NCBI GenBank assembly: GCA_018701215.1 | Contig: JABIWH010000050.1 | Coordinates: forward strand, 372,001 to 436,000 | From: Rhodospirillaceae bacterium | GTDB lineage: Bacteria; Pseudomonadota; Alphaproteobacteria; GCA-2731375 | Direction of reading: 5' to 3' | DNA length: 64,000 nt | Shown here: positions 18,104 to 24,968 of the stretch, piece by piece | How the letters are laid out: each line of letters starts with the position of its first letter | Position numbering within the stretch: position 1 is the first letter of the stretch | The notes under the pieces: model-generated | What the model was told of the DNA's origin: nothing | The model's input: only the letters and a program-made list of their open reading frames with translations | The model's database searches: none | Position numbers and translations under genes: made by a program

Positions 18104-18685
18104 ATGACGGTGACAGAACCACGGGTACCCATGCTGCCGGAGGACGAGGCCCGCGCCATCGGCAAGCAAGCCGGCGTGCCATCGACCATGTCCGGCCTGA
18201 ACGTGTTTCGCGTTATGTCACGGCATCCTGAATTGGCCTCCGTCATGGCCAAGGGACTGGCCATGTTGCTGTATCGGGGCAACAAGCTGGATGACCGCCT
18301 GCGCGAGTTGATCATCATGCGCATCGGCTGGCGCACGGGCGCGATGTATGAATGGACCCAGCATTGGCCGGTCTCACTGCGTATCGGTTTGAGCGAGGAA
18401 GAAACCCTGGCCGTGCGCGATCCCGGGAATGCTACCTGCCTTGGCGCCGCCGAACTGGCTGTCATCGCGGCCACGGACGATGTGCTGGACCATGGCGGCG
18501 TGGGCGAGGCGAGTTGGCGGGCCTGTGCCGAGCATCTGCACAGCCACGAAGAACGCCTCGAACTGGTGGCGGCGATCTGTAATTGGAATACCTTTTCGAT
18601 CATGCTGAAAAGCCTGCATATCCCGTTGGAAGACGGCGTGACGGCCTGGCCGCCGGACGGTGTGCCCTCGCCACACGCCGACTAG
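18104..18685 (+). CDS. Carboxymuconolactone decarboxylase-family protein
   Basis: 193 residues from an ATG preceded by GAGGAG. The helical core contains LDDRLRELIIMRIGWRTG followed by YEWTQHWPVSLRIGLS, the E-x-x-x-H pattern typical of the non-redox CMD branch, which lacks the CxxC of AhpD peroxidases. Function is therefore more likely a lyase or uncharacterised enzyme than a peroxidase. It is divergent from the alcohol dehydrogenase operon and shares its palindrome, so the two units may be co-regulated. It ends in a hairpin overlapping the stop codon. Confidence 0.82.
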   Translation: MTVTEPRVPMLPEDEARAIGKQAGVPSTMSGLNVFRVMSRHPELASVMAKGLAMLLYRGNKLDDRLRELIIMRIGWRTGAMYEWTQHWPVSLRIGLSEEETLAVRDPGNATCLGAAELAVIAATDDVLDHGGVGEASWRACAEHLHSHEERLELVAAICNWNTFSIMLKSLHIPLEDGVTAWPPDGVPSPHAD

Positions 18686-18709
18686 AGCGCATTCGAAGAA
18701 AATGCGCTC
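18685..18709 (+). terminator. Hairpin after the CMD-like gene
   Basis: The arms GAGCGCATT and AATGCGCTC form a perfect 9-bp stem with a 7-base loop, starting on the last base of the stop codon. No strong U-run follows, so it may act as a weak terminator, an RNA-stability element or part of a repeat. Confidence 0.5.
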
Positions 18710-18747
18710 AGACTCTTAAGAATCGAGCAATTGAACCAATTACTTAC

Positions 18748-18761
18748 GTCGCGATCGCGAC
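18748..18761. repeat. Perfect 14-bp palindrome in a convergent intergenic gap
   Basis: GTCGCGATCGCGAC lies in the AT-rich 97-bp gap between two converging genes, beside the hairpin at 18685. It could form part of a bidirectional terminator or a REP-like element. No function is assigned. Confidence 0.45.
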
Positions 18762-18782
18762 TCCGGTTAATTGAAAATTGCC

Positions 18783-19205
18783 CTAGATCGCCAGCATCGC
18801 CACGATGACATAGCGCCCGGTCTTTCCGACCGCGACCAGCAGAACAAATATCGGCAACGGCACCCGCAGTACACCCGCCACCACGGTCAGCGGATCGCCC
18901 ACCACGGGCAGCCAGGCGAACAATAGGGACCACAGGCCAAAGCGTTGAAACCAGGCACTGGCCCGTTGCTGTTGCCTTGGTTTCAGCGGATACCATCGGC
19001 GCCCCGAAAAACCTGCAAGAAAACGCCCTAACAGCCAATTGACCACCGCGCCCGCGGTATTGCCCGCGCTGGCCACGGCGATGGCGGGCCAGAGCATGGC
19101 CGGATTGTCCGCCACGATGCCCCATAGCAAAAACTCCGATGCCGCCGGCAATATGGTCGAGGCGATGAACGCATTGAGAAATAGCAGGAAAAGAGAAATG
19201 ATCAT
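18783..19205 (-). CDS. Small DedA/YqaA-like membrane protein
   Basis: 140 residues with about four hydrophobic segments. The pattern fits the VTT/DedA fold of YqaA-type proteins: NAFIASTILPAASE near the N-terminus, GNTAGAVVNWLLGRFL in the middle, and LFAWLPVVGDPLTVVAGVL with the conserved G-D-P. DedA relatives are implicated in lipid transport and membrane homeostasis. It sits alone on the minus strand, convergent with the CMD-like gene and divergent from the GST gene. The 85-bp upstream region holds a 12-bp palindrome at 19220-19231 of unknown meaning. Confidence 0.8.
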   Translation of the reverse strand: MIISLFLLFLNAFIASTILPAASEFLLWGIVADNPAMLWPAIAVASAGNTAGAVVNWLLGRFLAGFSGRRWYPLKPRQQQRASAWFQRFGLWSLLFAWLPVVGDPLTVVAGVLRVPLPIFVLLVAVGKTGRYVIVAMLAI

Positions 19206-19290
19206 CGGGTCTCATTTTGCTAGCGCGCTAGGTTGTGACATTCTAGAGCACCGATGTCGCGTGCAGTAGTTGTTTGAATAGGGGATAAAA

Positions 19291-19911
19291 ATGCTGAAAT
19301 TTTACTATGCGCCAGGCACCTGCGCCCTGGCCTCGCACATTGCCTTGGAAGAGGCCGGCGCGGACTATGAAGCCGTCCGCCTGAACTTCGCCACCGAGGA
19401 TCAGAAGGCGGCGGACTATCTGGCCATCAACCCGAAAGCGCGGGTGCCCTCATTGGTCACCGATCAAGGCGTGTTGAGCGAAACGCCGGCCCTGTTGTTG
19501 TTTATCGCGCAAAGCTATCCAGACGCCCAATTGGCGCCCCTGGACGATATCTTTGCCCTGGCCCAGGCCCAGGCGTTCAACAGCTATCTCTGTTCCACCG
19601 TCCATGTCGCCCATTCGCACCTTAGGCGCGGTCACCGCTGGGCCGACGACCCGGCGGCGATCGAGGCCATGAAGGCCAAGGTGCCGCAATCGGTCGGGGA
19701 ATGTTTCGACCTGATCAACCAAGAGATGATCAAGGGACCATGGGTATTGGGTGATCATTACAGCATCTGCGATCCTTATCTCTTTACCCTGACCCGATGG
19801 CTGGAAGGTGATAGCGTAGACCGCACAAGCCTACGGTCGGTGGATGCGCATTTCCAACGCATGATGGACCGCCCGGCGGTGCAAAAAATCGTCGCGGAGC
19901 ATACAGGATAA
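19291..19911 (+). CDS. Glutathione S-transferase
   Basis: 206 residues. The N-terminal thioredoxin-like domain opens with FYYAPGTCALASHIALEEAG, the bacterial beta-class-like motif with an early Cys/Ser pair, and has the cis-Pro turn RVPSL before the glutathione-binding SETPALL. The C-terminal helical domain ends with the N-capping-box region GDHYSICDPYLF. It would conjugate or reduce with glutathione. A ribosome site AGGGGAT precedes the ATG. It is 35 bp upstream of the selenoprotein gene and on the same strand, so the two may act together in reductive or thiol chemistry. Confidence 0.9.
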   Translation: MLKFYYAPGTCALASHIALEEAGADYEAVRLNFATEDQKAADYLAINPKARVPSLVTDQGVLSETPALLLFIAQSYPDAQLAPLDDIFALAQAQAFNSYLCSTVHVAHSHLRRGHRWADDPAAIEAMKAKVPQSVGECFDLINQEMIKGPWVLGDHYSICDPYLFTLTRWLEGDSVDRTSLRSVDAHFQRMMDRPAVQKIVAEHTG

Positions 19912-19946
19912 ACAAAACCGCGCTAAGAACAGGAGGAAGAGCCAAG

Positions 19947-20780
19947 ATGAAACCCGTCGATTATGTCAATCGTATCAATGAGAGCTACCAATCCATGGGC
20001 TACCCGCCCTATCAATGGTCCATCAATGACGCGGCGCCGCTGGCGAAGCTGAAAAAGCCGCTCTCGGAATGTACCGTATCCATGCTGACCAGCGGCGGCA
20101 TTTCTTATCGGCATGCCGAACCGTTTGAGCCGGCGGCAAAGAATAATTTCCGTCTCGACGAGATTGATCCGGGAACCTCCGCCGACGGCTTTCAAATCAA
20201 CGACGCCTATTACGACTACCGCGATGGCGAAAAGGACATCAACGTCATATTTCCGTTGGAGCGCCTGCGCGAACTGGCCGCCGACGGTGTCATCGGCGCC
20301 GTCGCGAACCGACTGTGGAGCGGCTTCATGGGCCGTATCTACAAACGCCGGCAGATCATCGAGGATGCAGCGCCACGCTTTGCCGATGCGCTGCAGCGCG
20401 ACGGGGTTGACGCCGTCGTCATGGTGCCTGCTTGACCGCTGGATCATCAGACCGTGAGTCTGGTATCCCGCGTGGTCGAGGAACGGGGCATCGCCACTGT
20501 TAATGTTTCCACCGGTCGCGACATCACCGCCCTAGCGATGCCGCCGCGTACTGTTTTTGTCAATCATCCCATGGGCAATCCGTTTGGCCGCCCGGAGGAA
20601 CAAGCCTTGCAAAGGGAAATCCTGCTGCATGCCTTGAAGCTGCTGGAAAGCTGCGAGATGCCAGGCGAAATCGTGGACCTGCCCTATGATTGGGGTGAGC
20701 CGGTAAAAACCATCTATGAGCTGGACTTTGCTTTCCGGCCCAGCGCACCCGACCCTGTAACCGGCAAGCAGCCGACTTAG
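19947..20780 (+). CDS. Putative selenoprotein of the GrdB-like (glycine/sarcosine/betaine reductase B) family, with in-frame UGA
   Basis: One frame of 278 codons runs from ATG 19947 (AGGAGGAAG ribosome site) to TAG 20780, broken only by TGA at codon 163 (20433-20435). The product is 277 residues if TGA is read as Sec. Upstream are DINVIFPLERLRELAADGVIG and GRIYKRRQIIEDA. At the break the protein reads VVMVPA-U-PLDHQTVSLV, then IATVNVSTGRDI and FVNHPMGNPFGRP. GrdB-like homologues that I know have a cysteine in PVCP at this place, so U replaces a redox Cys. A hairpin at 20441-20468 fits a SECIS. Calling two genes would leave both halves without a fold. The reaction is unknown; it is not necessarily a glycine reductase, since no GrdA or GrdC is nearby. 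Confidence 0.82.
20441..20468 (+). promoter_or_regulatory. SECIS element candidate just after the in-frame UGA
   Basis: The transcript can fold into GGAT-c-ATCAGAC / GTCTGGT-ATCC: an 11-bp stem, including one G-U, with a single bulged C and the 5-base loop CGUGA. The loop starts 17 nt after the UGA, and G is its second base. Bacterial SECIS models require a loop about 16-37 nt from the UGA with a G in its first two positions, so it fits. The bulge differs from the bulged U of the E. coli fdhF element. Confidence 0.75.
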
Positions 20781-20856
20781 GCGGACAGGTTTCAGGGACT
20801 GGAGCTTCGATGCAATTCCGGGCATGATGATGCGTGTCATGATAAGGGGGATGAAC

Positions 20857-21726
20857 ATGCAGATAACACCGCTGAATGAAACCATTGGGGCCCGCATTGA
20901 CGGGCTTGATCTGGCCGCCGGCCTTGACGACGAGACGTTCGCCGCCTTGCACCAAACCTGGCTGGATCATTGCCTGTTATTGTTTCGCGGCCAGTCCTTG
21001 ACGCCGGCTGGGTTGACGGCGTTTGCCGCCCGCTTTGGTCCGTTGGAGCCGCCGCCCGGCAGCGAAAAAGACCTGCGCGCGGATGCCGGCGCGGATCAGG
21101 ATCAAAACATGTGGATCATCTCCAACGTGGTGGAGGACGGCAAGGCCATCGGCGCCCTGGGCTATGGCGAGGCGGAATGGCATTCCGATATGACCTATCT
21201 GGATATCCCGCCGACCGCATCCGTGCTGTATGGCCGGGAGGTGCCCAGCGACGGTGCCAATACCTGGTTCGCCAATATGTATGCGGCCTGGGATCGGATG
21301 CCGGCGGACCTGGCGGCGGAGGTCCGGGATGCCCAAGCCTTGCACAATTCCTCCTATACCTCCGCCGGTGAGCTGCGCAAGGGCATGGACGCGGTAACCG
21401 ATGTGCGTGAAGCACCGGGTGCGACCCATCCAGTGGTGGTCCGGCATCCCGAAACCGGACGCCAGGCGTTGTTTCTGGGCCGGCGCACCAACGCCTATAT
21501 CAAAGGCCGCGAGCTGGCCGACAGCGAGGCCCTGCTGGACCGGCTGTGGGACTACAGTGTGGGCGATCAGTTTTGCTATGTACATCACTGGCAGCCCGGC
21601 GACGTGCTGATCTGGGATAACCGCTCCACCCTGCATCGCCGCGATGCCTTTGATCCCAACGCCCGGCGCATCCTATGGCGCTGCCAGATCACGGGCACCG
21701 CCCTGCCGTCGGCCAGTGCAGCCTGA
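20857..21726 (+). CDS. TauD/TfdA-family Fe(II)/2-oxoglutarate dioxygenase
   Basis: 289 residues from ATG 20857, which has AAGGGGG six bases upstream; earlier in-frame ATGs lack this spacing. The iron ligands are H109 and D111 in AEWHSDMTYL and the distal H260 in NRSTLHRRDAF. An arginine of the 2-oxoglutarate site follows in NARRILWR. These enzymes hydroxylate substrates such as taurine, chlorophenoxyacetates or alkyl sulfates. It follows the selenoprotein gene by 76 bp and overlaps the GNAT gene, so GST, selenoprotein, dioxygenase and GNAT may form one unit. The substrate is not inferable. Confidence 0.9.
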   Translation: MQITPLNETIGARIDGLDLAAGLDDETFAALHQTWLDHCLLLFRGQSLTPAGLTAFAARFGPLEPPPGSEKDLRADAGADQDQNMWIISNVVEDGKAIGALGYGEAEWHSDMTYLDIPPTASVLYGREVPSDGANTWFANMYAAWDRMPADLAAEVRDAQALHNSSYTSAGELRKGMDAVTDVREAPGATHPVVVRHPETGRQALFLGRRTNAYIKGRELADSEALLDRLWDYSVGDQFCYVHHWQPGDVLIWDNRSTLHRRDAFDPNARRILWRCQITGTALPSASAA

Positions 21727-22240
21727 TCTGGAAACCCGGCGCCTTCATCTGCGGCCCTGGCGTTTGGATGATCTGGAATTCTGCGTCGCCATGAACATGG
21801 ACCCGGATGTGGGCCGCTATCTGTTTCCCCACGGCGCCCCCGTGGAAGCCGAACAACGCGAAATTTGGCATGAGAAGATCAGCTCCGACTGGCCGCCATT
21901 GGGCGCCATATGGGCTGTTGAGTGGGCCGATGAAAGGAAGATACTGGGCTGGTGTGGTTTGTTTCCTTTGGAAGCTTCGGGCTTGATCGAAATCGGTTAC
22001 CGTTACCTCACAGCCACTTGGGGCAAAGGCGTCGCCACGGAAGCCGCCATGCGGGTTCTGGACTACGGCTTTCGTGAATTCGCCTTCGACCCCATTGTAG
22101 CCGTCACCCACCCGGAAAATAGCGGCTCGCAGCAGGTCTTGCGTAAAATCGGCCTGAAATCAGGCGGTCTGCAATATCATTACGGCCTGGATCTCAGTTT
22201 CTTTTCACGCAGTCGCGACGACTATCTTACTTCTCAATAA
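21716..22240 (+). CDS. GNAT N-acetyltransferase (RimJ/RimL-like)
   Basis: About 174 residues from a GTG at 21716 that overlaps the dioxygenase gene by 11 bp. This start puts the product at the family's usual N-terminus (LETRRLHLRPW). The acetyl-CoA site reads TATWGKGVATEAAMRVLDYGF, the Q/R-x-x-G-x-G/A loop of the fold, and VTHPENSGSQQVLRKIGLK ends the domain. RimJ-like members acetylate ribosomal N-termini or small molecules. The overlap with the dioxygenase implies coupled expression. Its end overlaps the convergent acyl-CoA dehydrogenase gene by 14 bp. Confidence 0.85.
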   Translation: MQPDLETRRLHLRPWRLDDLEFCVAMNMDPDVGRYLFPHGAPVEAEQREIWHEKISSDWPPLGAIWAVEWADERKILGWCGLFPLEASGLIEIGYRYLTATWGKGVATEAAMRVLDYGFREFAFDPIVAVTHPENSGSQQVLRKIGLKSGGLQYHYGLDLSFFSRSRDDYLTSQ

Positions 22241-23393
22241 ATGAGCGCCCGACAAGCTGGCGGTGGACCTGGTTAGTGCCTTCATAGATCTGGGTGATCT
22301 TGGCGTCCCGCATATAGCGTTCCACCGGATAGTCCTTGGTGTAGCCATAGCCGCCAAACAATTGCACCGCATCCGTGGTGATCCGCATGGCCAGGTCGGA
22401 AGCCCGCATTTTTAGCATCGAGGCTTCGATACCGATATCCTCCTCGCCCGCATCAAGCATGGCGCCGACGCGCCACAGCCAGCTTTCGCACATGGCCAGA
22501 TCCGTCGCCATATCGGCCAGCATGAACTGTATGCCCTGGAATTCAATGATATTGCGGCCCGACTGCCGCCGTTGATTAATATAGCCCACCGCGTCTTCAA
22601 AGGCGGCACGCGCAATGCCCAGAGCATGGGCCGCAATGGAGGGGCGGGATTCATTCAGGGCGGAAAAAAGAATTTTCAAACCATCGCCGGGCTCGCCCAG
22701 AAGATTGGTGCGGGGCACACGAAGGTTATCGAACGACAGCGGAACAATAGGCGCGGCGCGCTGGCCCATCTTGTCTTCCTTGCCCCCAATGGTCAGGCCC
22801 TCGGCACCTTTTTCGACGATGGCGATGGAGATCGCCGCCCGGTCATTTTCAATTTCCGACCATTTGCCGAAAACGCCATAAAATTCCGCGTGGTTGCCGC
22901 AGGTGATGAAGATCTTCGAGCCGTTGATGATGATGTCGTCGCCATCAGGGGTAAACTTCGTCTTCATGCTGGTCGCATCCGAGCCGGCGGAGGGTTCGGT
23001 AATGCACAGCGAAACCATGCCGCCATCAACGATTCTCGGCAACAGGCGGGTCTTTTGTTCGTGCGAGGCAAAGTTAAGAAACGGCTTTACCGCATGAAAG
23101 GTATTGCCCCAGACCATGGCGGTGGAGGCGCAGGCCTTGGCCATCTCGCGCATCGCGGCGAGATAGCTGACATAGGACATCTTGCTGCCGCCATACTCGT
23201 CGGGAAGAAACATGCCATTCAGGCCCAGCTTGGTGATCTCTTCCACGTTATCCCAGGGAAACTCGCCGCTAAGGTCATAGGCGGCGGCGCGCGGTTTCAG
23301 ATGATCCCGGCTCAGGGCGCGCACGGCATCCAACAGCAGACGCTCCTCTTCCGGCAGGTTAAGAGACGCGTCGATGCGATTAAGAACTTTCAT
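22227..23393 (-). CDS. Acyl-CoA dehydrogenase
   Basis: 388 residues with the three domains of the family. The FAD/substrate signature lies in LCITEPSAGSDATSMKTK. A helix holds FGGYGYTKDYPVERYMRDAK, and the catalytic glutamate is in IYEGTNQ, as in short- and medium-chain enzymes. It removes the alpha,beta hydrogens of an acyl-CoA and passes electrons to ETF. It is the last gene of the five-gene minus-strand operon that begins with the carboxyltransferase at 28916, and it follows the SDR gene by 7 bp. The context suggests a branched-chain or carboxylated acyl-CoA pathway. Confidence 0.95.
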   Translation of the reverse strand: MKVLNRIDASLNLPEEERLLLDAVRALSRDHLKPRAAAYDLSGEFPWDNVEEITKLGLNGMFLPDEYGGSKMSYVSYLAAMREMAKACASTAMVWGNTFHAVKPFLNFASHEQKTRLLPRIVDGGMVSLCITEPSAGSDATSMKTKFTPDGDDIIINGSKIFITCGNHAEFYGVFGKWSEIENDRAAISIAIVEKGAEGLTIGGKEDKMGQRAAPIVPLSFDNLRVPRTNLLGEPGDGLKILFSALNESRPSIAAHALGIARAAFEDAVGYINQRRQSGRNIIEFQGIQFMLADMATDLAMCESWLWRVGAMLDAGEEDIGIEASMLKMRASDLAMRITTDAVQLFGGYGYTKDYPVERYMRDAKITQIYEGTNQVHRQLVGRSFIEK

Positions 23394-23400
23394 GACGTAC

Positions 23401-24147
23401 CTATTGGTTGATGTTCTGGGCGCCGTCCATGACGATGGTCTCGCCTGTCAGAGAGGGCAAATCCTCGATGGCCAGCATGGCAACCAGGCGGGCGACTTCA
23501 TCGATGGAAGCGGCCTTGCCTATGGGGATGCGGCGTTTGATGAAGGCCTGGAAGCTGTCGTGGGCCATATATTCGGCGTTCAGATCCGTCGATACGAAGC
23601 CGGGTGCAACATCGAGCACGCGGATTTTGTCGCGGGCCCACTCAACCGCCAGGCTGCGGGTCAGGGCGCCCAAGGCCGCTTTGGAGCAACAATAGGCCAG
23701 ATTGCGCTGAATTCCGAGGCGATCATAGAACGAGCCTATATTGATAATCACACCGCCACCGTTGGCGACCATATGCGGATAGACCTCGCGGCAGGCCACG
23801 AAAGGGCCGGTGATATTCGTCGTCAGGGTTTGTTCGAAGTCGGCCTTTGCCAGTTCAGAACTGACACATTCCTCATGCATGCCGGCATTGTTGATCAACA
23901 CATCGATCCGGCCCGCCTGTTGCGCAAGTTCGGCCAGGGCGGCGGTGATCTGCGCCTCGTCCTCCATGTCACAGACCAGATTGATCAGGTTGCCGGTGAC
24001 ATCGCGATCTTCGGGGCCCTGTCCCTTGCGCGACAGACAGCCGATGGTATGGCCGCGTCCGGCTAGCTCGGCCACCAGGCCGGAGCCGATACCCCGGCTG
24101 GCGCCGGTAATGGCGATGACCTTGGGCTCTTCCGTCCTGGCCGCCAT
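23401..24147 (-). CDS. Short-chain dehydrogenase/reductase
   Basis: 248 residues with the cofactor motif ITGASRGIGSGLV, the NNAG motif (LINNAG) and the catalytic Tyr-x-x-x-Lys in YCCSKAALGALTRSL. The C-terminal PGFVSTDLN belongs to the usual substrate loop. It could act as a 3-hydroxyacyl-CoA dehydrogenase or ketoreductase. ATG 24147 lies two bases after the upstream enoyl-CoA hydratase stop; an in-frame TTG at 24156 overlaps that gene and is less likely. It forms a hydratase-SDR-dehydrogenase series typical of a beta-oxidation-like route. Confidence 0.92.
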   Translation of the reverse strand: MAARTEEPKVIAITGASRGIGSGLVAELAGRGHTIGCLSRKGQGPEDRDVTGNLINLVCDMEDEAQITAALAELAQQAGRIDVLINNAGMHEECVSSELAKADFEQTLTTNITGPFVACREVYPHMVANGGGVIINIGSFYDRLGIQRNLAYCCSKAALGALTRSLAVEWARDKIRVLDVAPGFVSTDLNAEYMAHDSFQAFIKRRIPIGKAASIDEVARLVAMLAIEDLPSLTGETIVMDGAQNINQ

Positions 24148-24149
24148 AT

Positions 24150-24917
24150 TCAGCAATCCTTGAAGTTCGGTTTACGTTTTTCCAGGAAGGCGGTCGCGCC
24201 CTCTGTCGAGTCCTCGCCCTGAAACGCCAAAGTGTTCAAATCCCGCTCGATCATCAGGCCTTCCCCCAAGGCGGTTTGATCGGCCCGCATCACCGCCTCG
24301 CGGCCATAGCGCAGGACGGGCAGGGAGAAGCCCGAGAATTCACGGGCATAAGCAATGGCACCATCCACCGCCGGGGCATCGACCATACGGTTGATCAGGC
24401 CCATGCTCAAGGCCTCCTCGGCAGCCACCATGCGGCCGGTCATCACCATATCCAGGGCGCGGCCCTGGCCCACCAAACGCGGTAGACGTTGGGTGCCGCC
24501 ATAACCGGGGATCAGGCCCAGCTTAATCTCCGGCACGCCCAACTTGGCGTTCGCCGTGGCCACGCGCAGGGTACAGGCGGTGGCCAACTCCAAGCCACCG
24601 CCCAGGGCAAAGCCATTGATCACCGCCACCGACGGTATGGTCAGGCTGTCCAGCTTGGCGAAGGTGTTCTGGCCCAGCTCGGTCGCGGCAATGGCTTCAA
24701 CGATGTTGCGGCCCATGAACTCGGAAATATCCGCTCCGGCGCAAAAAGCCTTTTCACCGGCGCCGGTAATCAATAAGGCCCGGGCATCGGAGGCGGCGGC
24801 CTCGTCTATTGCTGCGCCGATATCCTTGACCACCTGGACGCTCAAGGCATTCAGGGCTTCCGGCCGGTTCAGGGTGATCAGGGCGAATTCTTCGATCCGT
24901 GTCAATTCAACGGGCAT
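24150..24917 (-). CDS. Enoyl-CoA hydratase
   Basis: 255 residues. Both catalytic glutamates are present in INGFALGGGLELATACTL and GVPEIKLGLIPGYGGTQRL, and the oxyanion-hole FCAGADI segment is normal. It hydrates trans-2-enoyl-CoA. It is preceded by the patatin gene with a 51-bp gap and followed immediately by the SDR gene, within the operon that starts with the carboxyltransferase. It resembles a standard short-chain hydratase more than the atypical homologue at 46552. Confidence 0.95.
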   Translation of the reverse strand: MPVELTRIEEFALITLNRPEALNALSVQVVKDIGAAIDEAAASDARALLITGAGEKAFCAGADISEFMGRNIVEAIAATELGQNTFAKLDSLTIPSVAVINGFALGGGLELATACTLRVATANAKLGVPEIKLGLIPGYGGTQRLPRLVGQGRALDMVMTGRMVAAEEALSMGLINRMVDAPAVDGAIAYAREFSGFSLPVLRYGREAVMRADQTALGEGLMIERDLNTLAFQGEDSTEGATAFLEKRKPNFKDC

Positions 24918-24968
24918 GACGATGGTTCCTCTGTTTCATGTTTTCAACAGTTTATACCAGGCCGCGCC

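Noticed and set aside
19220..19231. Palindrome CTAGCGCGCTAG upstream of the DedA-like and GST genes
   Set aside because: It is short and GC-rich, and I could not tie it to any known operator.
20454..20780. Separate GTG-started gene downstream of the TGA
   Set aside because: The frame is identical to the upstream gene, the GTG has no ribosome site, and neither half alone covers the family. The selenocysteine reading explains both.
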